The notes below the pieces were generated by a model. The model had not been told where the DNA came from. It searched no databases and worked only from the letters and a program-made list of their open reading frames with translations. The translations under genes and the position numbers were made by a program. Positions 1 to 7,832 of a DNA stretch of 64,000 nt are shown here, one piece after another. Source of the stretch: Sphingobacterium bovistauri (GTDB taxonomy: Bacteria > Bacteroidota > Bacteroidia > Sphingobacteriales > Sphingobacteriaceae); NCBI RefSeq assembly GCF_020295405.1, contig NZ_JADEYP010000024.1, positions 1 through 64,000 on the forward strand. The letters run 5' to 3'. The first letter of the stretch is position 1. Every line of letters starts with the position of its first letter.

Positions 1-30
1 ATTGTACTTTCATATCGTTTTTTGGGTGCA

Positions 31-53
31 CCTCAATTTACAAAAAATTGAGG
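31..53. other. short perfect hairpin at window edge
   Basis: A 9-bp inverted repeat (CCTCAATTT / AAATTGAGG) with a 5-nt loop. Neither side is followed by a clear T-run, so I do not call it a terminator; it may belong to a gene left of the window. No coding sequence can be supported in bases 1-65. Confidence 0.35.
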
Positions 54-65
54 ACAAAAAACATA

Positions 66-96
66 AGCCCCGCCATTATTTTTTAATGACGGGGCT
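66..96 (-). terminator. intrinsic terminator of the first fimbrillin operon
   Basis: A 13-position stem (66-78 with 84-96) closes a 5-nt loop. Its only non-Watson-Crick position is C/A when read on the plus strand but a G-U wobble on the minus strand, and on the minus strand it is followed by TATGTTTTTTG. Orientation and position fit termination of the minus-strand lipoprotein gene ending at 154. Confidence 0.7.
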
Positions 97-153
97 CTTT
101 AATTAACAGACCTTTTTAGACAGCCTCTTTTATTTTGCATAATTGAAATAGCA

Positions 154-1887
154 TTAAATACCAGTATAATCTCTTACGCAACGTAATGCAATCTTTCTAT
201 TTAAGGCTCTATCAGTTTCTTTAAGATAATTTTGTTCACCATCAATTTGAACCATATCATAAACTCCCCCTGTTGCATCTCCATTAACTACATGCAATAA
301 TGCCGAATCATTTAGACCTAAAACCCAAGAACTATACGCTCTATTATAATCTGTTGTAAAAATAGCCGTTTTAAAAAACGTAACCCACTGTCCGTCATCA
401 CCTTTAAATGATGTGTATGATTGTTGAGGAACATTAACATATGGTTTCGTCGGCCAAGTTACAGGAGAGCTATTATCCCATCCATCAGCTTGTTTTCTAT
501 CAGTAGCAGGGGTAGAACTTCCTCCAAGCAATAAATATTCAGCACTAGTAGGTAATCTCCAGCCGCCAGGTACTTGACGACAAGGATCTAGTGATGTACT
601 CCAAGTAGCCCCCCTATGTGAAACGTCATTTGATATTGTAGCATCCCAAGGAGTCAACGAATTATACATCCAATAATCATTTTCTGCATTTACGACAACG
701 CCATTGGGAGTTTTATTAATTCTATAAGTTTTAGTAGTTGGATTATAAGAAAGGTTACCTCTCGCCCAAATAATATTCCCCTTACGGATACCATCTGTAT
801 TTAACAAATTCAATCTTGGCGAATACGACGTTCCTGGTTGAGGAATAACAGCTGTTTTCGCTTTGATAACAAAATCCCTATTTGAAATAACCGGATAATC
901 AAAATCTCGATAGGTATATATATCCTTCAACTGAACAGAATTAACACGTAACGTTATATCAGTAAACGCATTAACAAAATCTGCAGTATACAAATATGCA
1001 ACACGAGATGAATCACCATCTGAACTTACAGCCGGAACAAATCCCAATGAACTTACTGTACTACTTGCAACATTACTAATTTGATTCGACACTAGGTTTA
1101 GTGACCCACTTTTAAAGTATGATTGACTAGTAGCAGCTAATTGTACATTAAATTGCGAATTTGGCATTATAGCCGGAAAATCATTTGCTCTCACTGTAAT
1201 TGCTAACCTAGCAAGCCTATGTTTGAATAAAATATTTACTTTTACATCAGGGACATTCGTTGAATTATCAACTGGAACTAAAATATTAGCAGTAGATGCT
1301 GCGTATAATAAGTCTTTATCGACAGGGGTTTGTATTGATAAACTACTTGCGTTTATAACATCAGTTATTGGTTGATTGTTGTTATATGAATAGGCAACCC
1401 ACTTATAATTTTTCCCTTTGAATATTGGAAATGAGGCATTAGTATAAGTCGTACCACGTGTTAAATCTTTATGAGCTTTATAAACAAAATTCCCTCCCTG
1501 CTCTTCAAGTAAGACAAACCTGTATATAATAGTACTACCTAACAGAGTAGCCCCAACTTTATTCATACGGTTGCTATTCAGTTGATTCTTTATAGTTGAA
1601 GTACCAAAACTCTCTTTATCGAATGATGTCGAATAATATATTTCACCCTCTTTAATAGTATTTACAACTTCATCATTATGAGATTCTCTACTATTTAAAA
1701 TAGTATTAGAAGCAGAAATATCCAATTGCTCTTCTATTCCGTCAATATTTATTGTAAAATTCACATTCTCAGTCAAGGAGTTAACTGGATCTACACTCTT
1801 TTCTTTACCACAGCCCCAAAATAAGAAGACAACAGAAAGAAGATATAGACTTAATGTATTGCTAATTTTATATTCTATATTTTTCAT
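154..1887 (-). CDS. fimbrillin-like surface lipoprotein with C-terminal FISUMP-like domain
   Basis: About 577 residues. A signal peptide ends in an SPII-like site with Cys26 (motif FLFWGC), so the protein is probably a lipoprotein exported to the outer membrane. Residues roughly 100-340 have the beta-rich layout of Bacteroidota fimbrillin/Mfa-like proteins, including the ...KGKNYKWVAYSYN... stretch typical of that family. The C-terminal ~200 residues (GNIIWARGNL, a conserved-Cys stretch before GGWRLPTSAEY) resemble FISUMP/major-paralogous domains. The reading frame extends to a TTG at 1893, but ATG at 1887 is preferred. It lies 31 nt after the stop of a 57-aa gene and shares that arrangement with the fimbrillin gene at 7833. 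Role inferred: pilus subunit, tip or anchor adhesin; the exact partner is unknown. Confidence 0.75.
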   Translation of the reverse strand: MKNIEYKISNTLSLYLLSVVFLFWGCGKEKSVDPVNSLTENVNFTINIDGIEEQLDISASNTILNSRESHNDEVVNTIKEGEIYYSTSFDKESFGTSTIKNQLNSNRMNKVGATLLGSTIIYRFVLLEEQGGNFVYKAHKDLTRGTTYTNASFPIFKGKNYKWVAYSYNNNQPITDVINASSLSIQTPVDKDLLYAASTANILVPVDNSTNVPDVKVNILFKHRLARLAITVRANDFPAIMPNSQFNVQLAATSQSYFKSGSLNLVSNQISNVASSTVSSLGFVPAVSSDGDSSRVAYLYTADFVNAFTDITLRVNSVQLKDIYTYRDFDYPVISNRDFVIKAKTAVIPQPGTSYSPRLNLLNTDGIRKGNIIWARGNLSYNPTTKTYRINKTPNGVVVNAENDYWMYNSLTPWDATISNDVSHRGATWSTSLDPCRQVPGGWRLPTSAEYLLLGGSSTPATDRKQADGWDNSSPVTWPTKPYVNVPQQSYTSFKGDDGQWVTFFKTAIFTTDYNRAYSSWVLGLNDSALLHVVNGDATGGVYDMVQIDGEQNYLKETDRALNRKIALRCVRDYTGI

Positions 1888-1918
1888 ACTCAAAATTTAA
1901 TTCTAATAACGTGAATCC

Positions 1919-2092
1919 TTAATTTATTATTACAAAATCGTTATCATCAAATCCACTTCCATCAGTCCAATTTTCAACTTCTACTGTATTTGATGAGGGA
2001 TCAATACCTAATCTTGCATTTGACGTACTTGAAATGGAATCTTCCATGTAGATAATAAAAACCTTACAGAATGGACGTTCATATTTTTTCAT
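1919..2092 (-). CDS. small (57-aa) fimbrillin-associated protein, copy 1
   Basis: ATG at 2092, stop at 1919-1921. The product starts MKKYERPFCKVFII and contains EDSISS, DPSSN and a C-terminal GFDDNDF segment. It has no signal peptide, TM segment or known domain that I recognise. It aligns with the 54-aa product at 7655-7819: both have MKK(x)Y-x2-P-x-C-x-V-x-I-x3-EDS, then PSSN and a late DDN, and both directly precede a fimbrillin-like lipoprotein gene (31 and 13 nt away). Matching context, length and motifs argue that this is a real gene. Similar MKK-x-Y-x-P short proteins are, to my knowledge, common beside surface-protein genes in Bacteroidota but are uncharacterised. Function unknown; secretion signal, regulatory peptide or assembly factor are all possible. 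Confidence 0.75.
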   Translation of the reverse strand: MKKYERPFCKVFIIYMEDSISSTSNARLGIDPSSNTVEVENWTDGSGFDDNDFVIIN

Positions 2093-2567
2093 ATTAAGTA
2101 TTTTTGCTTTGTTAAAAATTAGTGTGTAGGCTAAAACAATAGGTTAAAATTAACTACTCGGCGAAAGTACACATTAATAATTAAGAAACAGGATGTAATA
2201 CAGGTGTAATAAATTAACTGTAAAGGAAGGGCTACAATTTAAAACACAGCAGCATACAAAGCATATAAACTGTAGATAAATAGCTATACAAAATAAAGAA
2301 AAAAGATATTTTCACAGAAACTAACCATGTACCAACATGGAAATGGCTAATTAATTTTCTCAAAAAAATAAAGTAACCAAATAAATCTCATAGCAATAAG
2401 TAAGACGGAACATTTACCTAAGAGATCAACACTATAGACTTGAAGAATGTTTGGAGATTAAATATTTGTGTTTTGCTATATAAAATATTGCACACATTCA
2501 AAATATAACGAATAAGGCCACTATTTATAAATAGTAGCCTTATTCGTTATATAATCCAAATCACTTT
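2093..2567. other. AT-rich intergenic region upstream of fimbrillin operon 1
   Basis: No convincing ORF or RNA gene. The part next to 2092 should carry the minus-strand promoter of the fimbrillin operon; a box resembling the -7 consensus (TACTTTCG, one mismatch) lies at 2159-2166 on the minus strand. A 6-bp hairpin (CCATGT acca ACATGG) is at 2325-2340. The right end holds the hemJ terminator listed separately. Confidence 0.4.
2504..2552 (-). terminator. long hairpin terminator after hemJ
   Basis: A long stem (TATAACGAATAAGGC... with its complement) has a single internal mismatch that becomes a G-U pair when transcribed on the minus strand. The minus strand then reads ATTTTG. It lies just downstream of the hemJ stop at 2568. 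Confidence 0.7.
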
Positions 2568-3098
2568 TTATTTCCGATATTTCTTATATACTTTAATAAG
2601 CATCATCAGAATTATAGCAAGTCCTACAAGTCCTACAACTCCAAATATCCAATTCAAGGTAGATTTTAGTATAACTAAAAAAACGATTGCAAATAATATA
2701 AGAGTTGATATCTCATTCCACAAACGCAGTTGACCAGATGTCCAACTTGACTTTTGATCACGTAATTGATACATGATATGTTGGGTTTTGAAATGATAGA
2801 TCACCAACGCTACAACAAAGCCTAATTTAATTTGCATCCATCCTTGTCCCAATAGAGCCGAATTGTAATATAACATCAAAAGAGCAGAACCAATAGTAAT
2901 GTACATCGCTGGAGTAGTAATAATCCACCATAATCGATTCTCCATTACGGTAAACTGATTATGCAAAACACCATATACTTTATCGCCCTTATCCTTTGCT
3001 TCTGTATGATAGATAAATAAGCGTGGCATATAGAATAAGCCTGCCATCCAACATACGACGAAAATTACATGTATTGCTTTAGCGTATAAGTAAATCAT
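2568..3098 (-). CDS. hemJ: HemJ-type protoporphyrinogen IX oxidase
   Basis: 176 residues with four predicted membrane helices. The N-terminal AKAIHVIFVVCWMAGLFYMPRLF block, with conserved His10 and a Trp/Arg pattern, and ENRLWW in the second quarter are hallmarks of the HemJ (UPF0093) family. HemJ oxidises protoporphyrinogen IX to protoporphyrin IX in the inner membrane and replaces HemY/HemG where those are absent. It sits downstream of hemE on the same strand, which supports the heme assignment, but a strong terminator (3156-3182) and its own -7 box (3116-3123) suggest separate transcription. The length is normal for the family. Confidence 0.88.
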   Translation of the reverse strand: MIYLYAKAIHVIFVVCWMAGLFYMPRLFIYHTEAKDKGDKVYGVLHNQFTVMENRLWWIITTPAMYITIGSALLMLYYNSALLGQGWMQIKLGFVVALVIYHFKTQHIMYQLRDQKSSWTSGQLRLWNEISTLILFAIVFLVILKSTLNWIFGVVGLVGLAIILMMLIKVYKKYRK

Positions 3099-3115
3099 AA
3101 ATCTTAGTTAATATT

Positions 3116-3123
3116 CAAAAATA
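3116..3123 (-). promoter_or_regulatory. candidate -7 box for hemJ
   Basis: TATTTTTG on the minus strand matches the Bacteroidota -7 consensus TAnnTTTG and ends 17 nt before the hemJ ATG. A TTTTG 23 nt upstream could serve as the -33 element. Prediction from motif and position only. Confidence 0.45.
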
Positions 3124-3155
3124 AGAATTCTATACAAAAACCTATTCAAAATAAT

Positions 3156-3182
3156 AAGGAGCAAAGTTACCTTTGCTCCTTT
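3156..3182 (-). terminator. terminator between hemE and hemJ
   Basis: A perfect 11-bp stem (AAGGAGCAAAG / CTTTGCTCCTT) with a 4-nt loop, T-rich on both sides. It follows the hemE stop (3204) on the minus strand and should stop or attenuate the HK-RR-TPR-hemE transcript. Confidence 0.75.
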
Positions 3183-3203
3183 TATAGTAATTTCTACAAA
3201 GAA

Positions 3204-4241
3204 TTAATATCTAAATTCTTTGATAGTATCGATCGCAAACTTCACATGATCAAACTTCATATCTGGCGAAATACCATGCCCTAGATTACAAATAAAACCT
3301 TTCTCGCCACGCATTCTTTCAAATAATTCATGAATCTTTGCCTTGATCACTGGTTTATTTGCATACATTATAAATGGATCCAAATTTCCTTGAACTGCCA
3401 TACCTTCTGGTAAAGACTTTTTCATATTCAATAAATCTGCATTCCAATCCACAGACAAGACATCAGGATTAGTTTCAACCATTAATGGTGCAAATACCGA
3501 AGCTCCTTTAGCAAAGGAAATTACTGGAACAGTACGTTTTAGATTCGCAATGATATATTTATTGTACTTATGTGAAAAATCTCTATAATCATTCCAAGAT
3601 AATGCAGACGCCCAGCTATCGAATAGTTGTACTGCATTCACTCCTGCATCGATTTGCATATTCAAATATGCAATCGTCAAATCAGCTATCTTTTGAAGAA
3701 TATGATGTGCCAATTCTGGCTCATTGTTCAACATCAATTTTGTTAATTTAAAATCTCTTGTCGAACCTCCCTCTACTAAATAACTTAAAATTGTAAATGG
3801 TGCTCCAGCAAAACCAATTAATGGAATCGAGCCATTCAGACGTTGCTGAATTACTTTGATTGCATCCGCAACATATTGCAATTTGTCAATACTCTCAGCA
3901 CCTGCTAACTTTTTTGCATCAGCTAAAGATCGTACAGGATTTGAAAAACGAGGACCTACCCCTTGTTCAAAAGAAAGATCACCTCCCATCGCTTCCGCAG
4001 TAACTAAGATATCGGAAAACAATATAGCAGCATCAATCCCCAACAAGTCAACAGGCAACATTGTCACATCAGCCGCAATTTCTGGTGTTTTACACATTTC
4101 TAAGAATGTGTATTTATTTTTAATCTCCCAATACTCTGGCATAAAACGTCCTGCTTGACGCATAAACCATACTGGAGGTCTTTCAGTTTGCTGCGATAAT
4201 GCAGCTTTAATAAACAAATCGTTTTGTAAAATCGTACTCAC
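3204..4241 (-). CDS. hemE: uroporphyrinogen decarboxylase
   Basis: Cytoplasmic enzyme that decarboxylates the four acetate side chains of uroporphyrinogen III to give coproporphyrinogen III. The signature VWFMRQAGRFMPEY lies near residues 24-37, the DAAILFSDILV segment follows with its substrate-binding Asp, and NLGHGI is near the C-terminus. I choose the GTG at 4241 (345 residues, usual for the family): it lies 4 nt after the stop of the upstream TPR gene and removes a 16-residue Lys-rich extension that would overlap that gene. An ATG at 4289 in the same frame is the alternative. It is the last gene of a minus-strand operon with a two-component system and a TPR protein, far from the main hem cluster at 39.8-45.2 kb. 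Confidence 0.93.
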   Translation of the reverse strand: MSTILQNDLFIKAALSQQTERPPVWFMRQAGRFMPEYWEIKNKYTFLEMCKTPEIAADVTMLPVDLLGIDAAILFSDILVTAEAMGGDLSFEQGVGPRFSNPVRSLADAKKLAGAESIDKLQYVADAIKVIQQRLNGSIPLIGFAGAPFTILSYLVEGGSTRDFKLTKLMLNNEPELAHHILQKIADLTIAYLNMQIDAGVNAVQLFDSWASALSWNDYRDFSHKYNKYIIANLKRTVPVISFAKGASVFAPLMVETNPDVLSVDWNADLLNMKKSLPEGMAVQGNLDPFIMYANKPVIKAKIHELFERMRGEKGFICNLGHGISPDMKFDHVKFAIDTIKEFRY

Positions 4242-4245
4242 TATG

Positions 4246-4764
4246 CTAATTTTTATGTTTTTCAGTTTCGCTTTTAATTTTTTGAACAATATCCTTTTGT
4301 CTTTCTGTCAATTTCAACTTTTCCACAACACCAAGATAAACTTCTGTTCTATCGTACTCTTTTTTTCGAAGATTGATATTAGCCAAATTGATTAATACCA
4401 TAGCCTTTTCATTATCCTTACGCCACGGTAAGCGCGAAGCCAATTGAAAATGATATTCTGCCTCTTCAATATTGTTATCTTTTAGCGCAATATTCCCAAT
4501 CATGAACTCATAGAAATTCCTTCTCCCCTTACGTAAATGATCTGGATTTTTTATTTCACTCAATAGACGTTTGGTTTTTTCGTAATCCTGCTTGTGAAAA
4601 GCTTGTGTAGCCAAAAATACAGTACCATCACGGTATTGACTCCACACCATGTATCCTATCAAACCTAGAATATACACGCACGTGTAATAATACCCTGATA
4701 CAACACAATAAGCTAAAGCAATTACAGCAAAAACTAAAATGACAAGACGAAATCTAGTATTCAT
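4246..4764 (-). CDS. membrane-anchored TPR protein next to hemE
   Basis: 172 residues. Two closely spaced hydrophobic helices (about residues 7-24 and 28-42) are followed by a hydrophilic helical region with TPR-like repeats (AFHKQDYEKTKRLL, IALKDNNIEEAEYHF, ANINLRKKEYDRTEVYL). No catalytic motif. It is sandwiched between a response regulator gene (7 nt gap) and hemE (4 nt gap), so it is co-transcribed with both. The layout of two TM helices plus TPRs beside a heme gene recalls HemY of gammaproteobacteria, but that protein is about twice as long and I claim no homology. Function unknown; probably a scaffold on the cytoplasmic membrane. Confidence 0.7.
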   Translation of the reverse strand: MNTRFRLVILVFAVIALAYCVVSGYYYTCVYILGLIGYMVWSQYRDGTVFLATQAFHKQDYEKTKRLLSEIKNPDHLRKGRRNFYEFMIGNIALKDNNIEEAEYHFQLASRLPWRKDNEKAMVLINLANINLRKKEYDRTEVYLGVVEKLKLTERQKDIVQKIKSETEKHKN

Positions 4765-4770
4765 TCTATA

Positions 4771-5481
4771 TTATCCTTCACTATTGTCAGTAAACTTGTA
4801 TCCTACCCCACGAATGGAATGAAAATAAATAGGATGCTTCTGATCTGGTTCGAAATATTTACGGAAGGTCAATATAAAATTATCAATCGTACGTGTCGAA
4901 GGATACACATCATAATTCCATACCGTTTCTAATATTTGCTCTCGAGACACGGCTTCATTACGACGTTCAATCAACAATTTTAATAACATTGTTTCTTTTT
5001 TGGTCAATGACGTGATTGCTCCATCGGCCTGATGCAATTCAAATGAGTTAAAATAAATTGTTTTATCACCAATCGTATAAGAATTCAACTCTTTTAAATC
5101 TTCTGGCTTAAGCCCACGACGAATCAGGTTTCCTACACGAAGAATCAACTCTTCTAAATTAAAAGGTTTAACCAAATAATCATCAGCACCTTTTTTAAGT
5201 CCCGTAATACGATCTTCGCTGCTATTCTTAGCAGTTAAAAACATAATAGGCACCTCTGTATTTTGCAAACGAATTGTTTCAGCCACTTGGAAACCATCGA
5301 TTTCTGGAATCATGACATCCAGAATAATCAAATTAAAACGCTCTTCTTTAAATACTTTAAGCGCCTTCTTACCATCTGTAGCAGTAGTTACACGGTAACC
5401 CTCTAATTCTAAATTAAGTTTAATAGCTTCCAACAAATGTTCTTCGTCTTCGACTAGCAGTATTCTTTGTTTAGCTTGCAT
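4771..5481 (-). CDS. OmpR-family DNA-binding response regulator
   Basis: 236 residues from the ATG at 5481, which overlaps the kinase stop by 11 nt; the upstream in-frame Met at 5508 lies deeper in the kinase gene and is less likely. The receiver domain (residues ~6-120) has the acidic pair E11/D12, phospho-acceptor Asp55 (IILDVMIPEIDG), Thr/Lys in MFLTAK and Lys in DDYLVKPF. The C-terminal winged helix (residues ~140-232) has TRTIDNFILTFRKYFE and SIRGVGYKF. It is partner of the kinase encoded just upstream. The target genes are not visible; co-transcription with hemE makes heme or envelope redox state a reasonable guess only. Confidence 0.9.
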   Translation of the reverse strand: MQAKQRILLVEDEEHLLEAIKLNLELEGYRVTTATDGKKALKVFKEERFNLIILDVMIPEIDGFQVAETIRLQNTEVPIMFLTAKNSSEDRITGLKKGADDYLVKPFNLEELILRVGNLIRRGLKPEDLKELNSYTIGDKTIYFNSFELHQADGAITSLTKKETMLLKLLIERRNEAVSREQILETVWNYDVYPSTRTIDNFILTFRKYFEPDQKHPIYFHSIRGVGYKFTDNSEG

Positions 5482-6346
5482 AATTTTCAAATATAACTTC
5501 AAAAACACTACCTGAAGGCTGATTATCCTTTACTTTAATGGTAGCATTATGTCTTTGTAAAACGGTTTTTACTATATATAACCCCAAACCAGTTCCTTTG
5601 GTTTTACGAGTTGATTCATTTCCAACACGGTAGAACTTATTAAAAATAAGTTTTTTTTCATTATCAGCAATACCTTGCCCATGATCGGCAACTGTAAACA
5701 CCAAATCCTTTTCTCTTTTGAACATTCTAACATCTACTGTAGCACATGGTGGAGAGTATTTAATAGCGTTCTCTACTAAATTGTTAACTACGTTTGTAAT
5801 TGCAAATCTATCTGCATGCAGGGTAATATTGGGCTCAATATCGACCTTAATCATCTCTGTCTTGCATGCATTTTTTTGTAATCGATCTGTCACATCTTCA
5901 ATAAGTGTTGAAAAATCAAAATCTTCCTTAGGTAGGTTAAAACTTCTATTCTCTAATTTAGTAGCCAAAAGTACATTCTCGACCAAGTAGTCCAGTCGTT
6001 CAATATCTTTCAACGAATTGGACAAAAAAGCTTTTTGCTGCTCACGATCCAAATCTCTTTTGAGGATAGTCTGCAAATACAATTTAACCGAAGCAAGAGG
6101 AGATTTTAATTCATGAGTGACAGACAAAAGAAAATTATTTTGCTGCTGCGAATTATTACGTTCTTTTTCCAAATGGTTTTTAAGGCGTATGATACCTAAA
6201 ATGAAAATGAAAATAAAAATCATTCCCTCTCCAATAATCATCCCCTTACGATCAGGAACATATTTAATAAACATATACCCCCAAGCAAACAACTGGCAAA
6301 TTGCGTAAAATGCTAATACATAAAACCAAATTAAAGCTCTCTTCAT
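5471..6346 (-). CDS. small sensor histidine kinase without periplasmic domain
   Basis: 291 residues. Two N-terminal TM helices (~4-24 and ~36-54) are separated by only about ten residues, so there is no real extracytoplasmic sensor domain. The HisKA dimerisation helix carries phospho-acceptor His78 (SVTHELKSPL). The HATPase_c domain shows the N box (NNLVENAIKYSP), G1 (DHGQGI) and G2 (GTGLGLYIV). It is first gene of the HK-RR-TPR-hemE operon. With such a small input region it probably senses something in or at the membrane, or a protein partner such as the TPR protein encoded two genes downstream (inference). Confidence 0.9.
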   Translation of the reverse strand: MKRALIWFYVLAFYAICQLFAWGYMFIKYVPDRKGMIIGEGMIFIFIFILGIIRLKNHLEKERNNSQQQNNFLLSVTHELKSPLASVKLYLQTILKRDLDREQQKAFLSNSLKDIERLDYLVENVLLATKLENRSFNLPKEDFDFSTLIEDVTDRLQKNACKTEMIKVDIEPNITLHADRFAITNVVNNLVENAIKYSPPCATVDVRMFKREKDLVFTVADHGQGIADNEKKLIFNKFYRVGNESTRKTKGTGLGLYIVKTVLQRHNATIKVKDNQPSGSVFEVIFENYAS

Positions 6347-6360
6347 GTCTTATATTTCAA

Positions 6361-6391
6361 CAAAAATACTTAAAAGCCATAGCAATAGAAA
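6361..6391 (-). promoter_or_regulatory. candidate promoter of the kinase-regulator-TPR-hemE operon
   Basis: On the minus strand TTTC is followed after exactly 19 nt by TATTTTTG (TAnnTTTG -7 class), which ends 14 nt before the kinase ATG at 6346. Both spacing and position fit a Bacteroidota housekeeping promoter. Confidence 0.5.
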
Positions 6392-6455
6392 ATGCGGCAT
6401 ATTTTATGACAATAAGAGGAAAAATCAAATTCATCCGCATAAGACCTCAATTTTA

Positions 6456-6463
6456 TATCTTTG
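6456..6463 (+). promoter_or_regulatory. -7 box abutting the HAD hydrolase start codon
   Basis: TATCTTTG is a perfect TAnnTTTG match ending 3 nt before the ATG at 6467. The expected transcription start falls on or within the start codon, so the mRNA is probably leaderless; this also rules out the in-frame TTG at 6461 as the start. Confidence 0.5.
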
Positions 6464-6466
6464 CAT

Positions 6467-7168
6467 ATGTTTCATCACAAAAAAGATATTTTCTTCGATT
6501 TAGATCATACGATTTGGGATTTTGATCTCAACGCGAGGCAGACTTTGCACGAGTTATATTACATCTATAAGTTTGACCGACTCTTTAACAGACCTAATTC
6601 TGACGAATTTATTGAAACCTACACTATGAATAATCACCGTGTTTGGGATTTATATCATCACGGCAAAATCGACAAGCCAACATTACGCAAGCTACGATTT
6701 TCTGACACTTTTACTCAATTAGGTGTTGACCCCGAATTATTTCCGATAGATTTTGAGGAAGATTATCTAAAAATTTGCCCCACCAAAACGAATTTATTCC
6801 CTAATGCTATTGAAACATTAGCTTATCTACAAAGCAAGTACAATCTTCACTTGATATCCAATGGATTCAAAGAGGCTTGCGAAAAAAAGCTATACCACAG
6901 TGATCTCGAGAAGTATTTCAAAACAATCGTTATTTCTGAAGTTTTTGGTGTTAACAAACCAGATCCAAGGATTTTTGATTATGCCATAACTAATGGTCAG
7001 ACCCAAAAGGATAAATCAATTATGATTGGTGACAATTTGGATGCTGACGTAAGAGGAGCATTAAATGCAGGGCTAGATGCTATATTTTTTAATGTAATTA
7101 GCGCTGAGAAACCAAATGATGTACCGCATATGATTGTTGATTTAAAAGACCTCCAAGAACTCTTTTAG
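6467..7168 (+). CDS. YjjG-family noncanonical pyrimidine nucleotidase (HAD superfamily)
   Basis: 233 residues from ATG 6467. All four HAD motifs are present: I FFDLDHTIWD at residues 8-17 with both catalytic Asp, II LISNG, III the Lys of FGVNKPDP, IV IGDNLDADVRGA. The helical cap between motifs I and II and the DLDHTIWDF start match YjjG/YfnB-type nucleotidases, which dephosphorylate (deoxy)pyrimidine monophosphates including damaged ones. Divergently transcribed from the kinase operon; no operon partner. Substrate is inferred from family. Confidence 0.82.
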   Translation: MFHHKKDIFFDLDHTIWDFDLNARQTLHELYYIYKFDRLFNRPNSDEFIETYTMNNHRVWDLYHHGKIDKPTLRKLRFSDTFTQLGVDPELFPIDFEEDYLKICPTKTNLFPNAIETLAYLQSKYNLHLISNGFKEACEKKLYHSDLEKYFKTIVISEVFGVNKPDPRIFDYAITNGQTQKDKSIMIGDNLDADVRGALNAGLDAIFFNVISAEKPNDVPHMIVDLKDLQELF

Positions 7169-7654
7169 AATTAAAAGAGAGCATTCACTCAGATATCTAA
7201 AATATAAACATCATCTACAAAAAAACAGATTAGCATTTAATGCAACATTTTGATGTTTGAAACAAAATCCCACAGCCCCTTACACCTAGAAATTTCGCAA
7301 ATAAAATCTCCACATATTTAAATATAAAATTTATTTAATCGCACAAAAATTCAGATTAAACCTTCATTAACCTGCACTCTCCCAATCTTTTCTATTAAAC
7401 TAAAAGTTAACACTTTAAAATCAAACAATATAAAGCCCTAATAATACTTTTTATTCAGCAAAGCTTTATACCTCTTTTTATTAACATAAAATAATATTCC
7501 AAAAAGTTAATTAAATATACTTTATGTAAACTATATACTACAATAAGAAAATTACTTAGCTACATTTTTTTAAAACAACTATTAGATTTCTCGAATCTCA
7601 CAAAAGTTATCAGCAAATTTGCACAACGTTTTAACACTAACTAAAACATAACTA
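7169..7654. other. 486-bp AT-rich region upstream of fimbrillin operon 2
   Basis: No ORF longer than a few codons in a credible context, and no tRNA or strong hairpin. The right end should hold the plus-strand promoter of the small-protein/fimbrillin operon. A TTTG at 7618-7621 lies ~34 nt before the start, but a convincing TAnnTTTG with -33 partner is not evident. I found no inverted repeats that would suggest an invertible promoter. Confidence 0.4.
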
Positions 7655-7819
7655 ATGAAAAAGAAATATTACACGCCAATGTGTCATGTTACTATTGTTG
7701 AAATTGAAGATAGCTATTGCAATGCCTCATCAACGATTAGTCCAAGCTCCAATGATACAGATATTGTTTCTGAATATGAGACAGGACCAGATGACAATAG
7801 ATCTTTTACTTGGCAATAA
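7655..7819 (+). CDS. small (54-aa) fimbrillin-associated protein, copy 2
   Basis: ATG at 7655, TAA at 7817-7819. The product begins MKKKYYTPMCHVTIVEIEDS, has SPSSN in the middle, a PDDN segment near the end and stops after SFTWQ. It aligns over its length with the 57-aa product at 1919-2092 (shared MKK, Tyr, Pro, Cys, Val, EDS, PSSN, DDN) although the two DNA sequences are clearly diverged, which indicates selection on protein sequence. It is 13 nt upstream of a fimbrillin-like lipoprotein gene and surely co-transcribed. No signal peptide or known domain. Function unknown. Confidence 0.78.
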   Translation: MKKKYYTPMCHVTIVEIEDSYCNASSTISPSSNDTDIVSEYETGPDDNRSFTWQ

Positions 7820-7832
7820 ATAATAAGAAATA

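Noticed and set aside
3165-3178. TACCTTTG promoter-like box on the plus strand
   Set aside because: It lies inside the perfect hemE/hemJ terminator stem and no plus-strand gene follows within 3 kb.
6301-6525. Plus-strand 74-codon frame across the kinase/HAD intergenic region
   Set aside because: It overlaps the kinase gene, the kinase promoter and the HAD start; the residue pattern is not protein-like.
7169-7654. Invertible promoter upstream of the second fimbrillin operon
   Set aside because: Surface fimbriae in this phylum are often phase variable, so I looked for flanking inverted repeats and an adjacent recombinase gene; I found neither.
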